55,947 bases of DNA from Sergeia podlipaevii (Eukaryota; Euglenozoa; Kinetoplastea; Trypanosomatida; Trypanosomatidae): the NCBI GenBank assembly GCA_030849805.1, contig JASANZ010002154.1:1-55947 (forward strand), given 5' to 3'. Positions 1 through 8,020 of the stretch are shown here, piece after piece. Below the pieces are notes generated by a model. The model was not told the DNA's origin, searched no databases, and worked only from the letters and a program-made list of their open reading frames with translations. The position numbers and the translations under genes were made by a program. Numbering within the stretch: position 1 is the stretch's first letter; each line of letters begins with the position of its first letter.

Positions 1-468
1 TATTTATATACTCTTTTTGGGGCTATATGTTTCGTTTGCTTTTTTATTATTAGATATATATGTTTCATTTTCTCTACTTAATCATTCAGGAGGCAAACGA
101 TTGCTTTCACCGAAAAGTGCTATTTGCTTTTCTCTCAAGCGCTAGTAAACAACGTATGCATATTTTGTTTTTGTTTCATGTGTTGCTAATGAAGATGCAG
201 AATTTTTTCCTTGCGTCACTACAATGATCATCTTTTTTTTCTGCCACTACCCTACTCTCTTCGAATGGTTTGATTATTCTTGTTATTATTTACCTCACTA
301 TGCTATTGTGTAAATGTTTGTTTTTTCTCTTCTCTTCTTCAATTTTTATTTTAAATGTTTGTCGTCTCCTTAAATTCAGTGCGAAGAGGGGAGGGAGTCA
401 TCTAGTTCAATCAAAGAAAGAAGGGAAAAGTAACGCAGCGATTTCTCTCTCTAAGGTGTAGAATATAA
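1..468. other. AT-rich spacer and 5' flank of the SET gene
   Basis: No gene is visible. The stretch is T-rich and low in complexity. A pyrimidine-rich run at about 317-376 is followed by AG at 378-379, a plausible trans-splice acceptor that would give a 5' UTR of about 89 nt before the ATG at 469. A weaker candidate is the AG at 88-89. Upstream of that this is probably the 3' UTR of a gene outside the window. Confidence 0.6.
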
Positions 469-1608
469 ATGACCCTTATTCACAAAATGCATGGCGGTTA
501 TTGTGGACCGCTTAGACAGGCACGCCGCGCGACAGATGGCGTACGTGGCGTCTTTGTTCGCCGCCCCGTTTCCGCAGGAGAGAAGCTCCTTGCTATCCCG
601 CTGCTGTTCTGCTCCTATCCCAATGGTGGCCCCGCCGGTAAGGTCCGCTGCTCCACCTCTCTGTATTCTCGGCCCTTGCAAGAGTGCGATGATACGGTGC
701 GGACCCAGCAGCAGCAGCAGAAGCTGCGTTGGTGGAGTCGTAATGTCGCTCTGTTTCCAGAAATGTGGCAGTGGCTTCAACGTCTTTCGCCAGATGCTTC
801 AGGGGATATTGTTTCCTTGCAGTCTTTGCTCTCCAGCCATTCCGAAAGCGGCGCGCCAGTCATTGTGACACTCAATGTTTCTCCTGTTGAGGCTGCACTC
901 GCCATGTGCGTAGGGCTCCGCTACTTTTTTTCTTCTTCTTTGCATTTAAGTCAGCAGGTTCGCGCGCGTACCCGCATTGGACCTCTTCCTCATGACGTGG
1001 CTGATGCGTACGTGGCGTCTCTTCCTATGAAGGCCTATCTACAGCGCGGGGTGGAGGCTGAGTATTTCTCAAATGGCGGTCATGAGCAATGCGTGCACAG
1101 CTGCTTAGAAGAAATTACTTGGAATCTTAGAGATGCAGCACTTGTGCACGCGTCAGCGGAGGAGTACCGACGGATGGATGAACATCCGTCAGCACTTGAT
1201 AGTGTACTTTTGGCGGCTTTGTATATAGTGCGTGCTCGAGTGATGCATCTGCCTGTGCTGCTTCCCACTGGCGGTGAGGGAAATACAAGCGGTAGTGCTC
1301 AATCCAGAGCCCTCCGCACCCCTGTAGTGGTGGATCCTGTGGTCTCTATCTTTGCACCGGCACTAGATGGACTGAACCACTGCAACTCACCTTTATGCTC
1401 TGCCGCAGCAGCGGTATCTCCGCACACGCGGAGTGTCGTGGTACGCACCACTCGATCGCTTTTGGCGGGAGAGGAGGTCACACTCGATTACCTCGCATCT
1501 GCGCCAGCACAAACTCGTCAGCACGAGATTGCGTCTTCGTCGAATGGGGGAGAGTTGATCGCGGATGACTGGTGGGAGTCTCGGTATCTGCTGGGCGAGG
1601 AAAGCTAG
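469..1608 (+). CDS. SET-domain protein (putative protein lysine methyltransferase)
   Basis: The 379-aa frame has an ATG start and TAG stop. The N-terminal stretch around residues 25-45 (RGVFVRRPVSAGEKLLAIP) matches the SET-N motif in which a Gly-containing loop binds S-adenosylmethionine. The C-terminal half has the SET core NHCNSP (residues 303-308) and then EEVTLDY, with the expected catalytic-site Tyr at about 341. A long insert of about 250 residues separates the two halves, as in the Rubisco LSMT/SETD3/SETD6 class. The frame ends about 40 residues after the Tyr, so the Rubisco-LSMT substrate-binding domain typical of SETD3/SETD6 is not evident. The family transfers methyl groups to protein lysines or histidines; the substrate here is unknown. 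A second in-frame ATG at 487 could also serve as start. The SET assignment is fairly sure, the activity is inferred. Confidence 0.8.
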   Translation: MTLIHKMHGGYCGPLRQARRATDGVRGVFVRRPVSAGEKLLAIPLLFCSYPNGGPAGKVRCSTSLYSRPLQECDDTVRTQQQQQKLRWWSRNVALFPEMWQWLQRLSPDASGDIVSLQSLLSSHSESGAPVIVTLNVSPVEAALAMCVGLRYFFSSSLHLSQQVRARTRIGPLPHDVADAYVASLPMKAYLQRGVEAEYFSNGGHEQCVHSCLEEITWNLRDAALVHASAEEYRRMDEHPSALDSVLLAALYIVRARVMHLPVLLPTGGEGNTSGSAQSRALRTPVVVDPVVSIFAPALDGLNHCNSPLCSAAAAVSPHTRSVVVRTTRSLLAGEEVTLDYLASAPAQTRQHEIASSSNGGELIADDWWESRYLLGEES

Positions 1609-2078
1609 TGATTCACAGAGAAATATATTCGTTCCTAGTTAGGGACTTACTGTTGCACCAATATCTACTTGGAAGTAATCATACAAAAAAGAAATTGCTA
1701 TCTATTTTTATGTGTGCGTTCAGCCGCGCGCGTTTCCTGTCTATTATATATATATTTCATTGTGAAATTGTGTTTTATTATTATTTTTCTTCTTTTACTT
1801 TTTCCTTTTTTTCCTTGTGTAGAGCTTTTTCTGTGCGCGCGCTCATTAATTTTTGATTCTCAAGAGACAAAAGGAAAGAGATTAAAGGAAACTGCAATTT
1901 CTTTTTTCCTTTCCTACTAAATAGACATCAATAAGCTTCCATCGTGTATATATATATATATACAACGAACCGCGTGAACCACTCTTTTATTTATTGTTTC
2001 TCTCTCTCTTTTTTTTTTAAGTGCACATATAGTTTTGTATCTACCCGCACGTCTTTGCATATTCAGGCGCTAAGTCAA
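1609..2078. other. Intergenic region with splice signals
   Basis: No gene is supported. Pyrimidine tracts lie at about 1770-1820 (AG at 1821-1822) and at about 1997-2018 (AG at 2020-2021). The second would leave a 57-nt 5' UTR before the ATG at 2079. A (TA)n run occupies about 1945-1962. An apparently open frame upstream of 2079 uses a GTG and encodes only low-complexity residues, so I do not extend the gene into it. Confidence 0.55.
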
Positions 2079-3413
2079 ATGCATGCGAAGGTATTAGCTC
2101 CGCTGCTAGGCCACCGCTTGCAGGCTGCTCAGAAATTTCCGCAGCTGCGGTTGTCCCCAAGTGAGCATCGCCGTGTGACCCACCATCGTCACTGCCTGCT
2201 CCCACTTGCGGCCTTTGAGCATCGTAGCGTGGAGTTCGCTACTCGAGAGCTAGAACCTGGTAGCATCGTTGAAGTTCGCCGCGATGATCAACGCCTTATT
2301 GCTCTTGGCTTCTACGAGCCTCAGCTAGGTCGCGTCGATGTGTTTGACCTTACCCCGCGTACGGTTGCTATGCTGCCAACTGTAAGTGAGGATTTCTTTA
2401 TTGCGAAACTGCAGGACTCGTGGCAGAGGCGACGTCGTGTGCTACACCAGCTACAGAACAACACATATCGCATCTCAAATGGTGCTGTAGACGGACTACC
2501 TTCTCTGTACGTGGACATTTTTTCCGAGAGCTTTGCACGCGTGGTGGCGACGTCCGCAGGAGCGGAGCGCCTGGTGCCTGCTGTGGTCGACCTTCTTCGG
2601 CGCTCTGGGGCGGAGGAGCTACTCCTTGACACCCCACAGCTTGGTAGCGTAGGGGAGCGCACCCGAGTCATCGCCCCGACGATTCCCATGCCATGCACCT
2701 ACGTAGAAGGTGGTGTGAGGCACTTTTGGCTGCGTGAAGGCATGCAAGCACCGACGGTGCGGAATCGCTTCCTGCTTAATCCGGCGTACCGGCGTGCGCG
2801 TTGCATGCTCCGGGAGCTTGGGAAGGGCAAGCGCGTGCTGTGCGTGAACGATCGTGGGGCGTCGGCGACGCTTAATGCAGTGATGGGTGCAAAGCACGTG
2901 ACGGTTGTGGAGGAGGATCAAGAAGTGCTGGAGTGGGATCGTGAGAGTCTGATTTCGAACCATACCGAGTCCCTCTTCAAGTTCTGTGATCTAGTGCGCT
3001 CCTCAGTGGCGGATCTCTCGCTTAAGCGCAAGTGTGATGTAGCGTACCTTGAGTGTCATCCAGATACCTTGAATACCCCAGCACAATGGAGCACAGCACT
3101 CAAGGAATTAATAAAGAAGAAGATTATAGGCGTAGGCACGGTTGTGGTGATGTCGCAAGAATCAGCACCGCTGGGTATTACCGATTTGATCCCCAAGCTG
3201 AGCTCTTCTAGCGCCGATGGCTCCGCGGCAATGACACAGAGTCCGTGTTCACGGAAGGAACTCGCTCACTTGCTCCGTAGTGCCGCTGCGGAGTTTAGCT
3301 TGCGCGTACGTTTTTTGCGAGCATTTTCGCCCTCTGTGGATTTTCCTCTGTTACCTCAAGAACAGTCTGTGTGCTTTACGTTGGTGTATCTTATTGAAGG
3401 TCCTGTTATATGA
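2079..3413 (+). CDS. RlmI-like PUA/methyltransferase-fold protein, motifs degenerate
   Basis: The start is the ATG at 2079, 57 nt after a pyrimidine-tract AG, giving 444 aa. The layout matches the RlmI/RlmK (COG1092) RNA m5C methyltransferase family: a PUA-like N-terminal part (about residues 60-90, PGSIVEVRRDDQRLIALGFY), a middle domain with DGLPSLYVDIF, then the FWLREGMQAPTVRNRFLLNPAYRRAR segment that precedes the SAM fold. The SAM-binding motif I is altered: family members have roughly LDLFxYxGGF, whereas here it reads VLCVNDRGASATLNA (around 253-267). The acidic motif II and the spacing look right (AKHVTVVEEDQEVLEW). The DPP-type motif IV appears as DVAYLECHP (320-328). Fold membership is likely; catalytic competence is doubtful. 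The N-terminus is basic and poor in acidic residues, so mitochondrial import is possible. Confidence 0.65.
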   Translation: MHAKVLAPLLGHRLQAAQKFPQLRLSPSEHRRVTHHRHCLLPLAAFEHRSVEFATRELEPGSIVEVRRDDQRLIALGFYEPQLGRVDVFDLTPRTVAMLPTVSEDFFIAKLQDSWQRRRRVLHQLQNNTYRISNGAVDGLPSLYVDIFSESFARVVATSAGAERLVPAVVDLLRRSGAEELLLDTPQLGSVGERTRVIAPTIPMPCTYVEGGVRHFWLREGMQAPTVRNRFLLNPAYRRARCMLRELGKGKRVLCVNDRGASATLNAVMGAKHVTVVEEDQEVLEWDRESLISNHTESLFKFCDLVRSSVADLSLKRKCDVAYLECHPDTLNTPAQWSTALKELIKKKIIGVGTVVVMSQESAPLGITDLIPKLSSSSADGSAAMTQSPCSRKELAHLLRSAAAEFSLRVRFLRAFSPSVDFPLLPQEQSVCFTLVYLIEGPVI

Positions 3414-4056
3414 TTTCTGATTTCTTCTTCTTCTTCTTTTTTTTTTCATACTTTCAGGTGGCTCCTTCGCTTTCTCTGTATATATATACAAGATAATGGA
3501 TGAACGAAGGAAATCGGGAGGTGAAGGCGGAATGGTGGACTGTTTCATGCTGCGCGCAGTTTCATTTTCGGTTGATTAAACTATTGCATAGTTTACATTC
3601 ATATACGTGAGCGAGAGAGAGAGATGAAAAAAAAAAATGCAATCTGTCTTCCTTTATGGATATATATATATATGGTATATGTTGTCTGCGCAGAAGCTAC
3701 GGCTGATTCTTTTTGTGTGTGTGATGCTGCTAATTTTTTTTTTCTTTTATGTGTAAAGGTAAATTGATAAAAATATGTTTTTTTTTTTTAATGCTTGAAT
3801 ATTTTAGTTTATTCTAGTGTTACTGCCACCCGATGCTTACACTCTTCTTGTGCCATCAACTTTTTTTTTGTATTCTTCATCTTTTCTTTTGTTGTTAATG
3901 GGCTTTTCTGTTATGTAGCGTTCTTTCACCTAGGAACCTACACTTTTGTTTTCCTAAAGCAATATAAACATTTAGCCAAGAAAAATTAATTGTAAGCGGG
4001 TAAACTTGTTTCCTTTAGAGGTTGATCTGGATATATATTTTTTGTCCCTATCGAGA
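3414..4056. other. Intergenic region between methyltransferase-like gene and 4057 gene
   Basis: No gene is supported. It holds a strong TTC/T tract at 3418-3446 with AG at 3456-3457, a short (GA)n at about 3611-3623, a (TA)n at 3660-3673, several poly-T runs, and a tract CTTGTTTCCTTTAG ending at AG 4017-4018. That last AG lies 38 nt upstream of the ATG at 4057 and is the best acceptor candidate. Confidence 0.5.
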
Positions 4057-6687
4057 ATGCTCGGTGCATGGCCAAGTGTCGATGTACTAGTCCGCGATGT
4101 CGTTGCAGCTATAGAAGCATTGGACAAGGAGCTAGGTCAGCCCCCATTTCCAGTCGCTGCCTCGGTAGCTCTGCTGAACACTGCGCAGCATGTGGAAGAA
4201 ATTCTGAAGAAAGTTGCCGAGCGTGGCAAGCTGGCCTCACTGCAGAGCTGTGAAGCAGTTACGACCACGCTGCCAATTCTCTGTGCCGCGCTGCCTGAAG
4301 GATCAGAGAAAAGGGGCCAGCCCTGCATCCCACTCTATACGATGATGCTCTCCTCACTTTCTATTGCAGCGTCACTTTCAACATTTCCAATATCGCGCAT
4401 TGTGCAAGCCGCAATCGAAGTGCTACCACCGAATGATATCACTCTTTTTCGTCTCATGGCTGCCTGTGGCGCACTCACGCAGGAGAGCCTCAGGCTGGCA
4501 CTGGGGCTGCCTCCCCCTTCGCAGTCACTGAAGTCTTGTGGTGATACAAAGGCAAAGAAGAATAAGAAGCCAACGGGTGGCAACACCGTCTCTGCTGCTT
4601 CTACCGCTGTGGAAAAAAACTCAAAAGTGGAACGCCCTTCCGTTGATCTCGTCAAGGTGGTACTTACTACATCTCTCTCTGACGAATGCGCTGCGGTGGT
4701 TGCCTCGCTTTTTGACAGCCCACAGCGATTTATGGACACAGTTGGAAACGATGGGCAGTTGGCGGCGTTTATTCTCGACTTATACGCATCTCGCGTGATG
4801 CCGATGCTACGCCCTTCTGCACTGGTGTCCTGCTTGGACGAGTGTGTCTTGGATTACTTTGTGGACACAGTACAGAACGAAGCAGCGCGCCATGCTAGCA
4901 CTCCTGGAAGCCCGTCTCCACATTTGCTGTTGACAGAGGCTGTGTATCTGAGGGTACCACTGAGCGCCGCTGCATGGGACTCTGAGCGGATTTCGCGGCT
5001 GTGTAGTGCAATAGAGGCTCGTACGGTAACGATGCAGGATGCATTGGGTAGCCTAATCAGTTATGTGTTCATCATGTTAGTGGTGTATGCCAAGACACGC
5101 GAGGTATCCTTTGCGCCAAGAGACACTGCCACTACGTGGAAGCGATCACTGTGGTGCTCAGTGGTCAAGGCCGCGCTGGTGCTTATCGATTCGTTTGCGT
5201 CTTTGAAGGAAACTGGAGCGTCCAGGATTCACTTTGCTTCTTTTTCCAATGGAAATAGAAAATGCGGCGGCTTGCTTGGCCCCACGCAAGATTACAACTG
5301 GTTGTTTCCCCTTTGCGTTGCCTCAGAGTTATATATGGGGGATGCTGTTGCGGAAGTTTTGTCGTCCGAGGGCTCGCCTGCGGTGGCTAGTGTGCTGCTG
5401 CGCGAGGATGATGTCATTCACGCACTAAACTTGAGAAGGACACTCATGAAAGGAATGGAAGACGCCATTCAGCATGCTCCACAAAAACCATCACAACCGA
5501 CGCAGCAGCAGCAACAGCAACAGCCACTGCAAGCATCTCAGCAGCGCAACAAGGGTAAGGGCAGTAACAATAAAGCATCAAGTGGTCCGAAAGGATCTAC
5601 TCCTTCTCAGATACTGGGATATAGCTTACCAGCGCAAGTCTTTTCCTACGACTATTCTTTCTATGTGCTTCACCACGCAAGTATTTTATTGGCATTAGAT
5701 GCCTGTCTTCCCACCTCAAGTTTCATGAGCACTGTTCCACTCTCTCCGATTTGCGTCCTTGGGGATGCCTTACGTTACCATCGAGTACATCAAAACCAAC
5801 AGCAGTTAGGAGCCACCGTGTGGGCAGCGTGGATGAATTTACTGACATTAGCAGCCTGGCGAGTTTCTTCTACGCCAAGCACCATGTTGTCGATGCAGAC
5901 CTCTGCCGAACTGTCTAGCTGGCTTTGTGCCCCAAGTTCACTAGTGGATTCACTCGTGGAAGGCACAAGCCTGTACTCGCTCGTGCTGTGGTGCACACCA
6001 TTTGTTCTTCACACTGATAGTTCCTCGTGGTGCCCGCAATTAATCAAGGCACTCGTTGCAGCAGCCACATGTTCTGCTTGCCTTCGCGGTGACAGCACAG
6101 ACGACGAGAATCACAGTAGTCTTGGCACTGTACGCCAGTGTTTGTACGTGCTTGAGCCCGCACTGGTACTGGGCTTGCTGTGTAATAACTTGTCAAGGAA
6201 GGAGTGCCTCGCTGAAGTTGTGTCAGAAGTAAATGAGAAGGCTTGCGGTGAGACTCTGCACGGTACGATTAGTCAGTTTATTGACACGTTATCACACCAG
6301 CAGCAGCAGCAGACTGGTCAAACGGAGATTGAGCAAAATTGCAAAAATGCACTCACAGACACCGCGATAGAGGGTCTCTCTCGTTTTCTCAGCTGTCTTC
6401 TGGTTCTCCTGGAAGCTGCTACCTTGACCGCTCAGCAGGCACAGAAAGATAAGGCGTTGGCGGAACTGGCAGAAGCCCGCGCTGCGCACGAGGTTGCACA
6501 GCGGCTGGCAGCTCAACATCGCGCTTTTACAGAGTCTCAAGCAACGAAGGCGGCGGCGGCGGCGCTGGAGAGGGCGGCAGTACGAACGGTGGCTGAGCAG
6601 CGAACCAGAGAGTGGGAACAGAAGCAACTTGTTGCCAAGCAGGCTGCTTCATTGCGGGCGCGCTTAGCTCTGGAGAAACGCCAGTAA
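4057..6687 (+). CDS. Large unrecognised protein, N-terminal part up to an in-frame TAA
   Basis: The first ATG of this frame is at 4057; upstream codons are non-ATG and in a pyrimidine tract. The frame gives 876 aa before TAA at 6685-6687. I recognise no catalytic domain. Residues 1-330 and 430-780 look helical and hydrophobic-patterned, as in an alpha-solenoid or scaffold. A Lys-rich patch (KAKKNKKP, about 166-173) and two short Gln runs (about 483-489, and near 748) mark disordered linkers. The last 90 residues form a charged Ala/Glu/Arg-rich helix likely to be a coiled coil. That helix runs straight into the stop, and the same frame continues beyond it with similar composition to 7668. I infer one gene with an internal stop, giving about 1203 residues if the stop is read or absent. 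Function unknown. Confidence 0.7.
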   Translation: MLGAWPSVDVLVRDVVAAIEALDKELGQPPFPVAASVALLNTAQHVEEILKKVAERGKLASLQSCEAVTTTLPILCAALPEGSEKRGQPCIPLYTMMLSSLSIAASLSTFPISRIVQAAIEVLPPNDITLFRLMAACGALTQESLRLALGLPPPSQSLKSCGDTKAKKNKKPTGGNTVSAASTAVEKNSKVERPSVDLVKVVLTTSLSDECAAVVASLFDSPQRFMDTVGNDGQLAAFILDLYASRVMPMLRPSALVSCLDECVLDYFVDTVQNEAARHASTPGSPSPHLLLTEAVYLRVPLSAAAWDSERISRLCSAIEARTVTMQDALGSLISYVFIMLVVYAKTREVSFAPRDTATTWKRSLWCSVVKAALVLIDSFASLKETGASRIHFASFSNGNRKCGGLLGPTQDYNWLFPLCVASELYMGDAVAEVLSSEGSPAVASVLLREDDVIHALNLRRTLMKGMEDAIQHAPQKPSQPTQQQQQQQPLQASQQRNKGKGSNNKASSGPKGSTPSQILGYSLPAQVFSYDYSFYVLHHASILLALDACLPTSSFMSTVPLSPICVLGDALRYHRVHQNQQQLGATVWAAWMNLLTLAAWRVSSTPSTMLSMQTSAELSSWLCAPSSLVDSLVEGTSLYSLVLWCTPFVLHTDSSSWCPQLIKALVAAATCSACLRGDSTDDENHSSLGTVRQCLYVLEPALVLGLLCNNLSRKECLAEVVSEVNEKACGETLHGTISQFIDTLSHQQQQQTGQTEIEQNCKNALTDTAIEGLSRFLSCLLVLLEAATLTAQQAQKDKALAELAEARAAHEVAQRLAAQHRAFTESQATKAAAAALERAAVRTVAEQRTREWEQKQLVAKQAASLRARLALEKRQ
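6685..6687 (+). other. In-frame TAA interrupting one reading frame
   Basis: The frame before (4057-6684) and after (6688-7668) is the same. The stop is read as CAG TAA GCC CTA GTG. There is no spacer, pyrimidine tract or AG acceptor here that would separate two genes. The helix on both sides has the same Arg/Glu/Ala-rich character. Confidence 0.8.
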
Positions 6688-7668
6688 GCCCTAGTGTTGT
6701 CTAGAGAGGTGCGAGAGGCTCAGCGGCGGGTGAGGGTGCAGGCGTACCGGCAAAGACTTGCCAGCAGCTTTAGAGTTTCAGTTTTCTTGGAACATTTGGG
6801 TCTTACCACACGGCGTCTGATGGAGGTGCGGGAGGCGCTGCGGGCTGTGCTGGACACTATCTCCCCCGATGACCTCCTTGAATACTTGGTGACGGGGACA
6901 GCACAGGTACCACCTGACATGCTCGATGACTTTTCTGCAACAGAGGAGGATCACCGTCAAGAGGATGAGGTAGAGGAGGATGCTGAAGTGGCACAAACAA
7001 GGGGAGCATCAGCCGACGCACGACTGTCATTGGTGTCACCACAAGTGAACTTCTGGGATGCAGTTCTGAACAGCAATCATATCGAAAAGACAGATGTAGG
7101 GGAAGGGAACCGTGGAGGGACCGCGACACAGCAACACAAGCCTCAAACATGTGGGGTCATGTCCAAGTGGATGCGTGCTCGCTCCTTTCACTATCGTGTC
7201 GCGCGCGTGCTTGATCTCTTTTGTTTTAGTGGTGGGGATGAATATGGCACGGTGCCTGAGCCTTTGCCAACCATTCACCTTAAGCTTGCGCGCCGTGTAC
7301 TGCCAGCAACGGTAATGCAGAGGGTGGGCTTCGATACGGTAGATGTGGCCTTTTTGCGGCTGCAGGAAAGGAATCTTGTGCGCATGCGTGGCGGTATGGT
7401 GGCTCTTACATTACTAGGCTTTCGTTACCATTTTCCTTATCATGACTCGGACAGTATGTTAGAAGTACGCGTGCTAGAGAATAAAGCGAAGGTGCGTGCT
7501 GCTATTCTGGCAGCGAGACAGCAGGTCGCAGCTGCTGCTACTGGCGAGAGTGGTGATGATGATGAAGAAAATGACGCATTTGACGACGAGGAAGACGAAT
7601 ACTGGAGTGATGATGATGATAGTGGGAACAGTGGACGAATATTGCCGGAGGTTGAGTTTGGTATTTGA
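6688..7668 (+). CDS. C-terminal continuation of the 4057 gene, no start of its own
   Basis: This 326-codon frame follows the TAA at 6685 without shift and ends in TGA. Its first ATG is at 6820, 132 nt after the stop, and no trans-splice signal precedes it, so an independent mRNA is unlikely. It begins with more of the Arg/Glu-rich helix (SREVREAQRRVRVQAYRQR), followed by RRLMEVREALRAVLDTISPDDLLEYL, an acidic linker, then a folded-looking part around 7150-7480. The segment VDVAFLRLQERNLVRMRGGMVALTLLG has the look of a winged-helix or similar small helical unit, though this is weak. The tail is strongly acidic (DDDEENDAFDDEEDEYWSDDDD), typical of a disordered interaction tail. Function is unrecognised. 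If the stop is real this part is untranslated or made by readthrough. Confidence 0.6.
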   Translation, partial: ALVLSREVREAQRRVRVQAYRQRLASSFRVSVFLEHLGLTTRRLMEVREALRAVLDTISPDDLLEYLVTGTAQVPPDMLDDFSATEEDHRQEDEVEEDAEVAQTRGASADARLSLVSPQVNFWDAVLNSNHIEKTDVGEGNRGGTATQQHKPQTCGVMSKWMRARSFHYRVARVLDLFCFSGGDEYGTVPEPLPTIHLKLARRVLPATVMQRVGFDTVDVAFLRLQERNLVRMRGGMVALTLLGFRYHFPYHDSDSMLEVRVLENKAKVRAAILAARQQVAAAATGESGDDDEENDAFDDEEDEYWSDDDDSGNSGRILPEVEFGI

Positions 7669-8020
7669 CGCGTAGGAGTCGGGAGCGTGCATTTCGTGTG
7701 GCTTCTCTGCTCTTGTTTGGTGGTCGTTTATATATATATATATATATAACACAAAGCAAATTGTATTTATTGCTACTCTGTGCACCATTAAGCCAATTAT
7801 AAGTATTGCTGTTGTATACCAGAGTATTTTAGTTCTAGGAAGTGACTCAACTATCTGGTGGCTCTACTGCACACTGCTTTTGCTTTTCTTGTCTTTTTTT
7901 TTCCTTCTGAAGCGTAGCGGGCAAACATTTATACTTCTTTGTCTCTTAGTCTTTGTACTTCACAAGGCGGTTTTTACTTTAGCGAAAGCGGCTGTTTCAA
8001 TATATAGTTAGTGGTGGGTA
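7669..8020. other. Intergenic region upstream of RecQ gene
   Basis: No gene is supported. It contains a (TA)n run at about 7729-7748 and a long pyrimidine tract at about 7877-7907 followed by AG at 7911-7912, the likely trans-splice acceptor region for the helicase mRNA (5' UTR about 108 nt). Confidence 0.5.

Noticed and set aside
4057..7668. Genome-wide stop-codon reassignment as in Blastocrithidia
   Set aside because: Thousands of codons in the other genes contain no in-frame stops, and TAA, TAG and TGA all end genes here.
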